Notes under the pieces: model-generated | Database searches by the model: none | The model's input: only the letters and a program-made list of their open reading frames with translations | What the model was told of the DNA's origin: nothing | Translations under genes and position numbers: made by a program | Assembly: GCA_045637525.1 (NCBI GenBank) | Contig: JAZTZP010000047.1 | Span: forward strand, 1-7,048 | Source: JAZTZP01 sp045637525 | GTDB lineage: Bacteria; Bacillota; Clostridia; UBA1381 | Reading direction: 5' to 3' | DNA length: 7,048 bases | Shown: positions 1 to 5,154 of the stretch, in pieces | How positions within the stretch are numbered: the stretch's first letter is position 1 | Layout of the letters: every line of letters starts with the position of its first letter

Positions 1-89
1 GTTCCGAATTTGAAGCCATCGTTTTTTTGTATTATAAAATAGCGGTTTTGCAGGTCGTCAAGCTGTTCGTTTTCTAATATATCAACCAT
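1..89 (-). CDS. trmN6: Partial tRNA1(Val) A37 N6-methyltransferase-like protein (N-terminus only)
   Basis: Only the first 29 codons are inside the window; the gene continues leftwards beyond position 1. The ATG at 89-87 lies inside the last codons of fabZ, giving an 8-nt overlap in another frame, which suggests translational coupling. The residues begin MVDILENEQLDDLQ and continue through YFIIQKNDGFKFG. This ExLDDLQ...IIQ...F.FG pattern is what I know from the start of the TrmN6/YabB/YfiC family of SAM-dependent methyltransferases, which precedes the DAVLL motif (outside the window). That family methylates N6 of adenosine 37 in tRNA-Val. The SAM-binding and NPPY catalytic motifs cannot be seen, so the assignment rests on the N-terminal signature alone. 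Confidence 0.65.
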   Translation of the reverse strand, partial: MVDILENEQLDDLQNRYFIIQKNDGFKFG

Positions 90-528
90 TTGTGTTTCCA
101 TTGTTTTCTATAATGGCAAAGCTTATTTCTCCGGCTGCGGCGAGTGCCCCGTCAACTGTTGCTTTAACCTTTGCCTGACCCATGCCGTGACGATATTTTA
201 AAAGCTCTGCCTGAAGTGTTAGTGTGTCTCCCGGAACAACCTGACGTCTGAATTTAAAGTTGTTTATGCCCGTGAATACTCCGAGCTTACCTTTGTTTTC
301 AGGCATGGAAAGAAGTAATACTGCACCTGCTTGTGCAAGTGCTTCGCAAATAAGCACGCCCGGCATTATCGGATTGCCCGGGAAATGTCCCTGAAAAAAC
401 GGCTCGTTTATCGTTACGTTTTTTATTCCTGTTATGCTTTTTCCTTCTTCCATTTCCGTAATCTTATCTACCAGTAAAAAAGGATAGCGATGGGGAAGTA
501 TTTTTTGTATGTCTGTGATTGTCATCAT
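82..528 (-). CDS. fabZ: 3-hydroxyacyl-[acyl-carrier-protein] dehydratase FabZ
   Basis: FabZ dehydrates (3R)-hydroxyacyl-ACP to trans-2-enoyl-ACP in the cytosolic type II fatty-acid elongation cycle. The 148-residue length is normal for the family, a single hot-dog fold. The signature LPHRYPFLLVD is at residues 11-21. The active-site segment GHFPGNPIMPG is at 47-57, with the catalytic histidine at 48 and the catalytic glutamate at 62 in ICEALAQ. The gene starts with two consecutive ATG codons. The AAAGGA ribosome binding site lies about 10 nt before the first, which favours 528 over 525. It follows the mreB/mbl gene by 57 nt without a convincing terminator, and its stop overlaps the next gene, so the three are probably co-transcribed. 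A FabZ gene near mbl is also found in Bacillus subtilis (from memory). Confidence 0.97.
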   Translation of the reverse strand: MMTITDIQKILPHRYPFLLVDKITEMEEGKSITGIKNVTINEPFFQGHFPGNPIMPGVLICEALAQAGAVLLLSMPENKGKLGVFTGINNFKFRRQVVPGDTLTLQAELLKYRHGMGQAKVKATVDGALAAAGEISFAIIENNGNTNG

Positions 529-585
529 TTTTGTGTTTTCCTTTCATATTTTATTAATCATAAATTTTCAATTTTTAATTGTAAT

Positions 586-1608
586 TTAGTCATATATATA
601 TGCTTTTTTGTAAAATCTTCCGAATGTAATATTGTCGTTTATATATTCAAGCGCCATTCCCGCACCTTTTGCCACGCATGAAACGGCTTCTCCTGCAATT
701 ATTGCCGGGACGCCTGTTTTTGCGGTTATGAGGGCATCCAGTCCTTTGAAAAGCGAACCTCCGCCCGTAAGGATTATGCCTCGCTCTAAGATGTCTGCCT
801 GAAGACGTGAGGAGGATTCCTCAAGAACTTCTTTTATACGCTCTATTATGTTGTGTGTGAGCTCCTCAAATGACGGCATCAGCTCTGCCGAGGTTATAAG
901 AACACCTTTAGGAAGTCCTGAAACTGTACTCAGCCCCTTTACCATGGCGGTTTCGGGATTTTTTTCGGGAACTGCCGTTCCGAGTGTTCGTTTTATGTAT
1001 TCAGCTGTTGCCGGGCCTATGTTTAAATTGTGTTCTTTACGCATAAACCTTATGACGGCGTCGTCAAACTCGTTGCCGGCTATCTTTAAAGACCGTCCGG
1101 CGACTATATGACCGGCTGAAATAACGGAAATGTCGGTAGTACCGCCACCGATGTCTGCAATCATACAGCCCTTCGGCTTTGTTATATCTATACCGCAACC
1201 TATTGCCGCCGCAATTGTTTCATCTATTATATAAATCTCCTTGGCGCCCATGCCGTGAGCTGTTTCGATAACGGCACGCTGTTCAACGTCCGTTACTCCG
1301 GACGGAACACATATCATTACCTTTGAAACCGAATTTATCTTTTTCCTTGCTTTTTTTAAAAATTCTTTAAGCATGGTTTCTGCCATTGTATAGCTTGAGA
1401 TAACTCCGTTTTCAAGCGGATGAACCGCCATGATATGCGGCGGCGTGCGGCCTATCATTTTCTGAGCCGAAGAGCCGGAGGCTATAACGCTGTTGGTTAC
1501 GGTATCAAAAGCTACAACGGACGGCTCGTTTAAGATAATACCCTTGCCTTTTGAATAAATCAGAACACTTGCCGTACCGAGGTCAATACCGATTGAATTG
1601 TTAAACAT
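586..1608 (-). CDS. mreB: MreB/Mbl-family rod-shape-determining actin homologue
   Basis: This is a bacterial actin that forms membrane-associated filaments guiding lateral cell-wall synthesis. The 340-residue product shows the actin-fold ATPase motifs in order: phosphate-1 loop IGIDLGTAS (6-14), catalytic-glutamate segment IIDETIAAAIG (127-137, Glu130), phosphate-2 loop ADIGGGTTDIS (151-161), and adenosine motif LTGGGSLFKGL (280-290). The start at 1608 is chosen because GAGGAA lies 7 nt upstream. An in-frame ATG at 1623 overlaps that ribosome binding site and is unlikely. The phrase KGKGIILNEPSVVA and the neighbouring fabZ favour the Mbl paralogue over MreB itself, but no mreC/mreD is visible to settle this. 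The C-terminal tail beyond the usual GMALEYI segment is basic and aromatic (GRFYKKAYIYD). A spoIIID gene, which I recall next to mbl in Bacillus, is not present upstream. Confidence 0.95.
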   Translation of the reverse strand: MFNNSIGIDLGTASVLIYSKGKGIILNEPSVVAFDTVTNSVIASGSSAQKMIGRTPPHIMAVHPLENGVISSYTMAETMLKEFLKKARKKINSVSKVMICVPSGVTDVEQRAVIETAHGMGAKEIYIIDETIAAAIGCGIDITKPKGCMIADIGGGTTDISVISAGHIVAGRSLKIAGNEFDDAVIRFMRKEHNLNIGPATAEYIKRTLGTAVPEKNPETAMVKGLSTVSGLPKGVLITSAELMPSFEELTHNIIERIKEVLEESSSRLQADILERGIILTGGGSLFKGLDALITAKTGVPAIIAGEAVSCVAKGAGMALEYINDNITFGRFYKKAYIYD

Positions 1609-1625
1609 ATAATCATTCCTCATAC

Positions 1626-1646
1626 AAAAACAGCACAGCTGTTTTT
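1626..1646 (-). promoter_or_regulatory. Hairpin in mreB 5' leader next to the ribosome binding site
   Basis: AAAAACAGC (1626-1634), loop ACA, GCTGTTTTT (1638-1646) form a perfect 9-bp stem. On the mreB transcript the hairpin ends only a few nucleotides before the GAGGAA ribosome binding site (1621-1616), so folding could affect translation initiation. It is flanked by T-runs on both strands and resembles a weak bidirectional terminator. The stem has only four C/G pairs, so a role as an efficient terminator is doubtful. Confidence 0.45.
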
Positions 1647-1676
1647 TTAAAATTAATAAATTTTATCTCATTATCT

Positions 1677-1705
1677 ATTATACATCATTATTGTCTTAAA
1701 ATCAA
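1677..1705 (-). promoter_or_regulatory. Sigma-A promoter for the mreB-fabZ-trmN6 unit
   Basis: Read on the minus strand, TTGATT (1705-1700) and TATAAT (1682-1677) are separated by exactly 17 bp. The predicted start of transcription is near 1670, giving a leader of about 60 nt before the ATG at 1608. The -10 is perfect and the -35 matches 4 of 6. This is the best promoter upstream of mreB. Confidence 0.75.
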
Positions 1706-1882
1706 GTGTTTTTAAAAATTTTATTGTAATTTTAACCGGCAATGAAAAAAAATATGACCTCAAAAGCGATTTTTTTGTCTTAATTACAGTGCATTTTTGT
1801 TCAAGTTAAATATCTAAAAGCGAAAACATACTTGCAAAATTAACAAAAAGACAGATTATGACATCTTAAGTTATAATTTTTC

Positions 1883-1911
1883 TTGACATATGCTTCATAA
1901 TGTGTTATAAT
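1883..1911 (+). promoter_or_regulatory. Consensus sigma-A promoter for the alpha-CTD protein gene
   Basis: TTGACA (1883-1888), a 17-bp spacer and TATAAT (1906-1911) match the consensus at all 12 positions. TG at 1903-1904 makes an extended -10. The preceding segment (about 1866-1881, TTATAATTTTT) is AT-rich like an UP element, the DNA site bound by RNA polymerase alpha-CTD. Transcription should begin near 1918, leaving a leader of about 155 nt. Confidence 0.85.
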
Positions 1912-2019
1912 ATTCTTATCATGACAAATTATAGTGATAAAATGCAGGAATAACGGAATTTTATAATAGTGAAGAAAACAGATTACGGAGAATGTTTTAA
2001 GATGTCGGAAGGAAAATCA

Positions 2020-2044
2020 AATTTCTGAAAGGACTCAGGAAATT
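2020..2044 (+). promoter_or_regulatory. Leader hairpin upstream of the alpha-CTD gene
   Basis: AATTTCTGA (2020-2028) pairs with TCAGGAAATT (2035-2044) except for one bulged G, leaving a 6-nt loop AAGGAC. It lies 17 nt before the GGGAG ribosome binding site at 2061. It has no U-tract, so it is not a terminator. It could influence mRNA stability or translation, or be incidental. Confidence 0.35.
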
Positions 2045-2073
2045 CCGAAATATAATATCAGGGAGTGTATACA

Positions 2074-2454
2074 GTGAATAAGGATGCTATTGTAAGTGAA
2101 ATATATGATGCCGTATCGAGCCATGGTCTGGCTCAGACTTTATACGCATTGTTCGGAAACGGTGTATCAATCAAGATGGCGTATTCAAAGAAGTGTTGTG
2201 AGACTATTATAGAGGCATTGTCGTTTTCGGTAAGATCTTATAATGCTTTGAAGAGAAACGGTATGAATACGGTTGGTTCGGTAATCGACGCTTTAGGCGA
2301 CAATAAGCTTTTGGAGATAAGAAATCTCGGTAAAAAGAGCTTTATTGAAATTCAGGTGAAGATTCTTGAATACGGATACAGCAATCTTTCGGAAAAGGAA
2401 AAGAAGGCATTTATTTTAGATGCTGTTCAAAGAAACGGCGGTATTAAAGAATAA
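2074..2454 (+). CDS. Stand-alone RNA polymerase alpha C-terminal-domain (alpha-CTD) protein
   Basis: The product is a 126-residue soluble protein. Residues about 49-105 align by eye with the helix-hairpin-helix alpha-CTD of RpoA: LSFSVRSYNALKR (49-61) and IRNLGKKSFIEI (82-93). The E. coli DNA-contact positions Arg265, Asn268, Gly296, Lys298, Ser299 and the neighbouring Glu302 correspond to Arg54, Asn57, Gly86, Lys88, Ser89 and Glu92; Cys269 is alanine here. The assembly/catalytic alpha-NTD is absent. Residues 1-48 are a separate helical-looking region with a Cys-Cys pair (41-42) that I do not recognise. GTG at 2074 is chosen as start because GGGAG (2061-2065) lies 8 nt upstream; the GTG at 2065 overlaps it. 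The gene is monocistronic, between its own strong promoter and a terminator. Sequence-specific or UP-element DNA binding is likely. The biological role is unknown, and it could equally be a degenerate RpoA-derived regulator. Confidence 0.85.
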   Translation: MNKDAIVSEIYDAVSSHGLAQTLYALFGNGVSIKMAYSKKCCETIIEALSFSVRSYNALKRNGMNTVGSVIDALGDNKLLEIRNLGKKSFIEIQVKILEYGYSNLSEKEKKAFILDAVQRNGGIKE

Positions 2455-2482
2455 TATTTTATATATCAGTTTCACAAATAAA

Positions 2483-2529
2483 CGCAAGACCGATGTATTG
2501 GTTAACATCGGTCTTGTGCTTGTTTTTTT
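2483..2529 (+). terminator. Rho-independent terminator of the alpha-CTD gene
   Basis: The stem CGCAAGACCGATGT (2483-2496) pairs with ACATCGGTCTTGTG (2505-2518), 14 bp with one G-U pair and an 8-nt loop. Seven T residues follow at 2523-2529. It begins 28 nt after the stop codon. Confidence 0.93.
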
Positions 2530-2569
2530 GTGAGTGGAAAATATCGTAAATTTGAATGTTAAGAGCATA

Positions 2570-2659
2570 TGTAAGCGTTTTGATTTGAATTTCAGCGGAA
2601 TTTACATTAATTTACTTAAATGTAAAAAACAGCAATTTATTTCCCCGATAATGCTTACA
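2570..2659. repeat. Inverted repeat with cre-like arms upstream of the ilvB promoter
   Basis: TGTAAGCGTT (2570-2579) and AATGCTTACA (2650-2659) are inverted copies differing at one base. The left arm extended to TGTAAGCGTTTTGA resembles the catabolite-responsive element bound by CcpA, with one mismatch to the core. The right arm read on the minus strand, TGTAAGCATTATCG, is weaker because its central CG is CA. A second inverted repeat, TTTACATT (2601-2608) and AATGTAAA (2619-2626), sits between them. The cre reading is inference from consensus alone. Confidence 0.4.
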
Positions 2660-2719
2660 GATTATTAATTACACTAAAAAAGTCAGTCATATTTAATGAA
2701 TATTTATTTAATATATGAC

Positions 2720-2748
2720 TTGACATATTGAAGAAATGCTGTTAAAAT
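2720..2748 (+). promoter_or_regulatory. Sigma-A promoter of the ilvBNC operon
   Basis: TTGACA (2720-2725), a 17-bp spacer and TAAAAT (2743-2748), with TG at 2740-2741 as an extended -10. Predicted transcription start is near 2755, leaving a leader of about 135 nt before ilvB. A TATAAT at 2752-2757 is too far from the -35 to pair with it. Confidence 0.75.
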
Positions 2749-2770
2749 AAATATAATACAGTTTTTTTGT

Positions 2771-2793
2771 GTGAATTCCACGTGTAAATTCAC
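2771..2793 (+). promoter_or_regulatory. Inverted repeat around CACGTG just downstream of the ilvB transcription start
   Basis: GTGAATT (2771-2777) and AATTCAC (2787-2793) are perfect inverted arms around a 9-nt centre that includes the palindrome CACGTG (2779-2784). It lies about 15-40 nt into the transcript and could be an operator or an RNA hairpin. No regulator is identifiable from the window. Confidence 0.4.
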
Positions 2794-2824
2794 GGCTTAG
2801 TTATCTGTTTGAAAGACAAAGATT

Positions 2825-2862
2825 TTAATCAGATGATGATTAAGAGCAGATCTGCTCTTGAT
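2825..2862 (+). promoter_or_regulatory. Overlapping alternative hairpins in the ilvB leader
   Basis: TTAATCA (2825-2831) pairs with TGATTAA (2837-2843) around a 5-nt loop. AAGAGCAGATCTGCTCTT (2842-2859) is a perfect 18-bp palindrome whose outer pairs extend to 2839-2862. The two share 2839-2843 and cannot both form fully. The second ends 16 nt before the AGGAGG site. Neither has a U-tract. It may be an operator for a dimeric repressor or a conformational switch on the mRNA. Confidence 0.45.
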
Positions 2863-2890
2863 GATATAAAATTAAGACAGGAGGGATTTT

Positions 2891-4558
2891 ATGATAATGA
2901 CCGGCGCAGAAATGGTTGTTAAGGCACTTGAGAGAAATGGTGTCAAAATCGTATATGGGTATCCCGGCGCGGCCAATTGTCCTATAATCGACAGACTTTC
3001 GTTTTCAAGTATAAAGCACATACTTACAAGAAATGAGCAGGGGGCTGCTCATATGGCATCGGGATATGCAAGAGTTACAAAAACGGCCGGTGTATGTACG
3101 GCAACATCAGGTCCGGGTGCTACAAACCTTATTACAGGTATCGCAACTGCATACATGGACTCTGTACCTATGGTAGTTTTAACAGGTCAGGTTGCAAGCC
3201 CTGTTATAGGAAAGGACGCTTTTCAGGAGGTTGACATTACAGGTGCTACTCATCCGTTTACAAAGCATAATTATCTCGTAAAAGACGGAACACAGATTGG
3301 CAGAATAATTGATGAAGCCTTCTTTATAGCAAATACAGGCAGACCGGGTCCGGTGCTTATAGATTTACCGATGGATATTCTTAAGATGTCATTTGATTAT
3401 CCGGAAGAAGCGGAGCCTGTGAACATACGCGGTTACAAGCCGACAGGTAAGGCTAATGAGGCTCAGATAAAGAAGGTTGCAAGTGCTGTAAAGGCGGCGA
3501 AAAAGCCGTTAATTCTTGCTGGCGGTGGTATAGTAATATCAGACGCTGTTGAGGAATTCAGAGCATTTACAAAGGCTACGGGAATACCGGTTGTTGCAAC
3601 GATGAACGGCATAGGCGTTTTAGAGTGTATGGACAAGCAGTATTACGGTATGGTCGGAAGCCATGGCGTGAAGGAAGCAAATGTTGCAATTAATAAAGCT
3701 GACCTTGTAATAATAGCAGGCGCACGCCTCAGCGACCGTTCGGTATACAACGCAAAACGCCTCGAAGATAAGGCTACTCTTATTCATATTGACATAGACC
3801 CGGCGGAGATAGGAAAGAATATGATTCCGCAGATTCCGGTTGTCGGCGATATAAAGGATGTTTTAACACAGCTTACACCTCTTCTTGACGACTATAAGAC
3901 AAGCAGCGAATGGATAGAAACTTTAGACGCTGTAACACCGGGAAGACGTACGTTTGCTGAGCAGAAGGACAACGGCTACATAAATCCGAAGTACTTTACA
4001 AAGGTACTGTCTGAGATGACAAAGTCTGATGCGTACGTTTCCACAGAGGTAGGACAAAATCAGATATGGGTTGCCAATAACTTTGATTTCACAAGCCCGA
4101 GATCGCTTATAACTTCGGCAGGTTTCGGAACGATGGGATACGGATTACCGGCAGCTATCGGTGCGTCTACTGCAACGGACAAGACTGTAATCGCCGTAAT
4201 GGGCGACGGAAGCTTCCAGATGGATCTTCCGGAGCTTGGTACGATGTGCCAATGGGATATACCGGTTAAGATGGTTGTTTTTGAAAACAAGCGTCTCGGT
4301 ATGGTTCATGAGCATCAGTATCTCTTATATAAGTCGAATTATCAGGCTGTGTACCTTGACGGAAGTCCTGATTTCTGCAAGCTTGCAGATGCTTACGGCA
4401 TACCGTCTTTAAAGATAAACGAAAACAGCGAGATTGAAAAGGGCATAAAAGCTATGCTGGATGCGGACGGCTCGTTCCTGCTCGTTGTATCGGTTAATCC
4501 GAATGAGCCGACAGGCGGTTCGCTTAATGAGGATGTATTACCTGAAAAAGCAGAATAA
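2891..4558 (+). CDS. ilvB: Acetolactate synthase (AHAS) large catalytic subunit
   Basis: This ThDP-, Mg- and FAD-dependent enzyme condenses two pyruvates to 2-acetolactate, or pyruvate plus 2-oxobutyrate to acetohydroxybutyrate, the first common step of valine/leucine/isoleucine synthesis. The 555-residue length is usual. The N-terminal ThDP domain contains RNEQGAAHMA with the cofactor-activating Glu49 and the DAFQEVD segment. A central FAD-type domain spans about 190-325. The C-terminal ThDP domain carries GDGSFQM at 438-444. The usual NN ending this Mg-ThDP motif is Glu465-Asn466. In the following segment, normally GMVRQWQ, this protein has GMVHEHQ (470-476), so the tryptophan tied to 2-oxobutyrate preference is His475. 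AGGAGG lies 6 nt before the chosen ATG; the ATG at 2897 is less well placed. It is the first gene of ilvBNC, 22 nt before ilvN. Confidence 0.95.
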   Translation: MIMTGAEMVVKALERNGVKIVYGYPGAANCPIIDRLSFSSIKHILTRNEQGAAHMASGYARVTKTAGVCTATSGPGATNLITGIATAYMDSVPMVVLTGQVASPVIGKDAFQEVDITGATHPFTKHNYLVKDGTQIGRIIDEAFFIANTGRPGPVLIDLPMDILKMSFDYPEEAEPVNIRGYKPTGKANEAQIKKVASAVKAAKKPLILAGGGIVISDAVEEFRAFTKATGIPVVATMNGIGVLECMDKQYYGMVGSHGVKEANVAINKADLVIIAGARLSDRSVYNAKRLEDKATLIHIDIDPAEIGKNMIPQIPVVGDIKDVLTQLTPLLDDYKTSSEWIETLDAVTPGRRTFAEQKDNGYINPKYFTKVLSEMTKSDAYVSTEVGQNQIWVANNFDFTSPRSLITSAGFGTMGYGLPAAIGASTATDKTVIAVMGDGSFQMDLPELGTMCQWDIPVKMVVFENKRLGMVHEHQYLLYKSNYQAVYLDGSPDFCKLADAYGIPSLKINENSEIEKGIKAMLDADGSFLLVVSVNPNEPTGGSLNEDVLPEKAE

Positions 4559-4580
4559 AGTGGAGAAAGGATGAAAGAAA

Positions 4581-5072
4581 ATGAATAAGTACACATTATC
4601 GGTTCTTGTAGAAAATCATCCCGGAACACTTGCAAAGGTTGTAGGTCTTTTCAGTCGCAGAGGCTTTAATATAGACTCGCTTGCGGTTGGCCCTACTCAG
4701 GATGATACAGTTTCAAGAATAACAATAGAAGTTACAGGCAATGAACAGACTGTTGAGCAGATTGCAAAACAGCTCGGAAAGCTTGTTGACGTAATTAAAA
4801 TCAAAACTCTTGTTGCGGAGCAGGCTGTAAAGCGCTGTCTTGTCCTTGTAAAGGTTAAGACAAACTCAAAAACAAGAAGTGAGATAATCGAAATCGCAAA
4901 CATATTCCGTGCAAAGATTGTTGATATAAACACGACATCAATCACTGCGGAGATTACGGGCGATACGAAAATACAGGCATTTATAGAAATGCTTGAGCCG
5001 TTCGGCATAGAAGAAATTGCAAGAACGGGTATAACGGCTCTTGAGAGAGGCCCAGGAGCATTAAAGCTCTGA
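4581..5072 (+). CDS. ilvN: Acetolactate synthase small regulatory subunit
   Basis: This subunit activates IlvB and mediates end-product (valine) inhibition. The 163 residues fit the long bacterial IlvH/IlvN form. An N-terminal ACT domain (about 4-74) has the signature ENHPGTLAKVVGLFSRRGFN, and a C-terminal small-subunit domain follows (about 80-160, including SEIIEIANIFRAKIVDI). Gly15 and Asn30 occupy the positions corresponding to E. coli IlvH Gly14 and Asn29, associated with valine sensitivity, so feedback inhibition is expected (inference). The ribosome binding site AAAGG ends 10 nt before the ATG. An out-of-frame 5-codon ORF (4571-4588) begins between the two and overlaps the ilvN start. 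It sits 22 nt after ilvB and 82 nt before ilvC, consistent with one transcript. Confidence 0.95.
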   Translation: MNKYTLSVLVENHPGTLAKVVGLFSRRGFNIDSLAVGPTQDDTVSRITIEVTGNEQTVEQIAKQLGKLVDVIKIKTLVAEQAVKRCLVLVKVKTNSKTRSEIIEIANIFRAKIVDINTTSITAEITGDTKIQAFIEMLEPFGIEEIARTGITALERGPGALKL

Positions 5073-5090
5073 TATTTAACGAAAATAGTT

Positions 5091-5110
5091 CAATTGCAAA
5101 ATTGCAATTG
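5091..5110 (+). repeat. Inverted repeat in the ilvN-ilvC gap
   Basis: CAATTGCAA (5091-5099) and TTGCAATTG (5102-5110) are perfect inverted arms separated by two bases; each arm also contains the palindrome CAATTG. As RNA it gives a 7-bp stem with a 6-nt loop. No U-tract follows, so it is not a terminator. It could mark an mRNA processing or stability element that sets ilvC level separately from ilvBN. Confidence 0.45.
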
Positions 5111-5154
5111 CCCTAAATATTAAAACCATATTTTAAGGAAAGAGGTAATTTAAA

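Larger units (their letters stand above)
1609..2073. other. Divergent intergenic region (no gene seen)
   Basis: This 465-nt AT-rich stretch lies between the leftward mreB unit and the rightward alpha-CTD gene. It holds one promoter in each direction, a hairpin next to the mreB start and a leader hairpin before the alpha-CTD gene. Only very short open frames occur, none with convincing start signals. Between about 1710 and 1860 I see only A/T-rich DNA with two T-runs followed by GT. Confidence 0.8.
2455..2890. other. Intergenic region between the alpha-CTD gene and ilvB (no gene seen)
   Basis: This 436-nt stretch contains the alpha-CTD gene terminator, a nested pair of inverted repeats (2570-2659), the ilvB promoter and a structured ilvB leader. 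No T-box conserved AGGGTGG core, no riboswitch that I recognise and no plausible small gene were found. Confidence 0.8.

Noticed and set aside
490..681. Plus-strand 63-codon frame across the fabZ-mreB gap
   Set aside because: Antisense to both genes; composition reflects the complementary strand and no start signal is present.
848..1111. Plus-strand open frame of 87 codons
   Set aside because: It lies entirely antisense within mreB, which has all actin-fold motifs; no ribosome binding site or recognisable product.
1641..1648. Terminator on the plus strand ending in the T-run at 1642-1648
   Set aside because: The hairpin has few G-C pairs and there is no rightward gene upstream for it to terminate.
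1969..2028. 19-codon frame starting with GTG in the alpha-CTD gene leader
   Set aside because: Only a weak GGA is upstream, codons show no regulatory run, and the product is not recognisable.
2755..2890. T-box or amino-acid leader-peptide attenuator for ilvB
   Set aside because: No T-box core, no terminator hairpin with U-tract in the leader, and no short frame enriched in Leu, Ile or Val codons.
3846..3852. Extra GCGATAT copy as part of the repeat family
   Set aside because: It encodes GDI in a conserved part of ilvB and has no flanking hairpins, so it is a chance occurrence.
4060..5008. Minus-strand frames opposite ilvB and ilvN
   Set aside because: Shadows of well-supported genes on the other strand, without start signals or recognisable domains.
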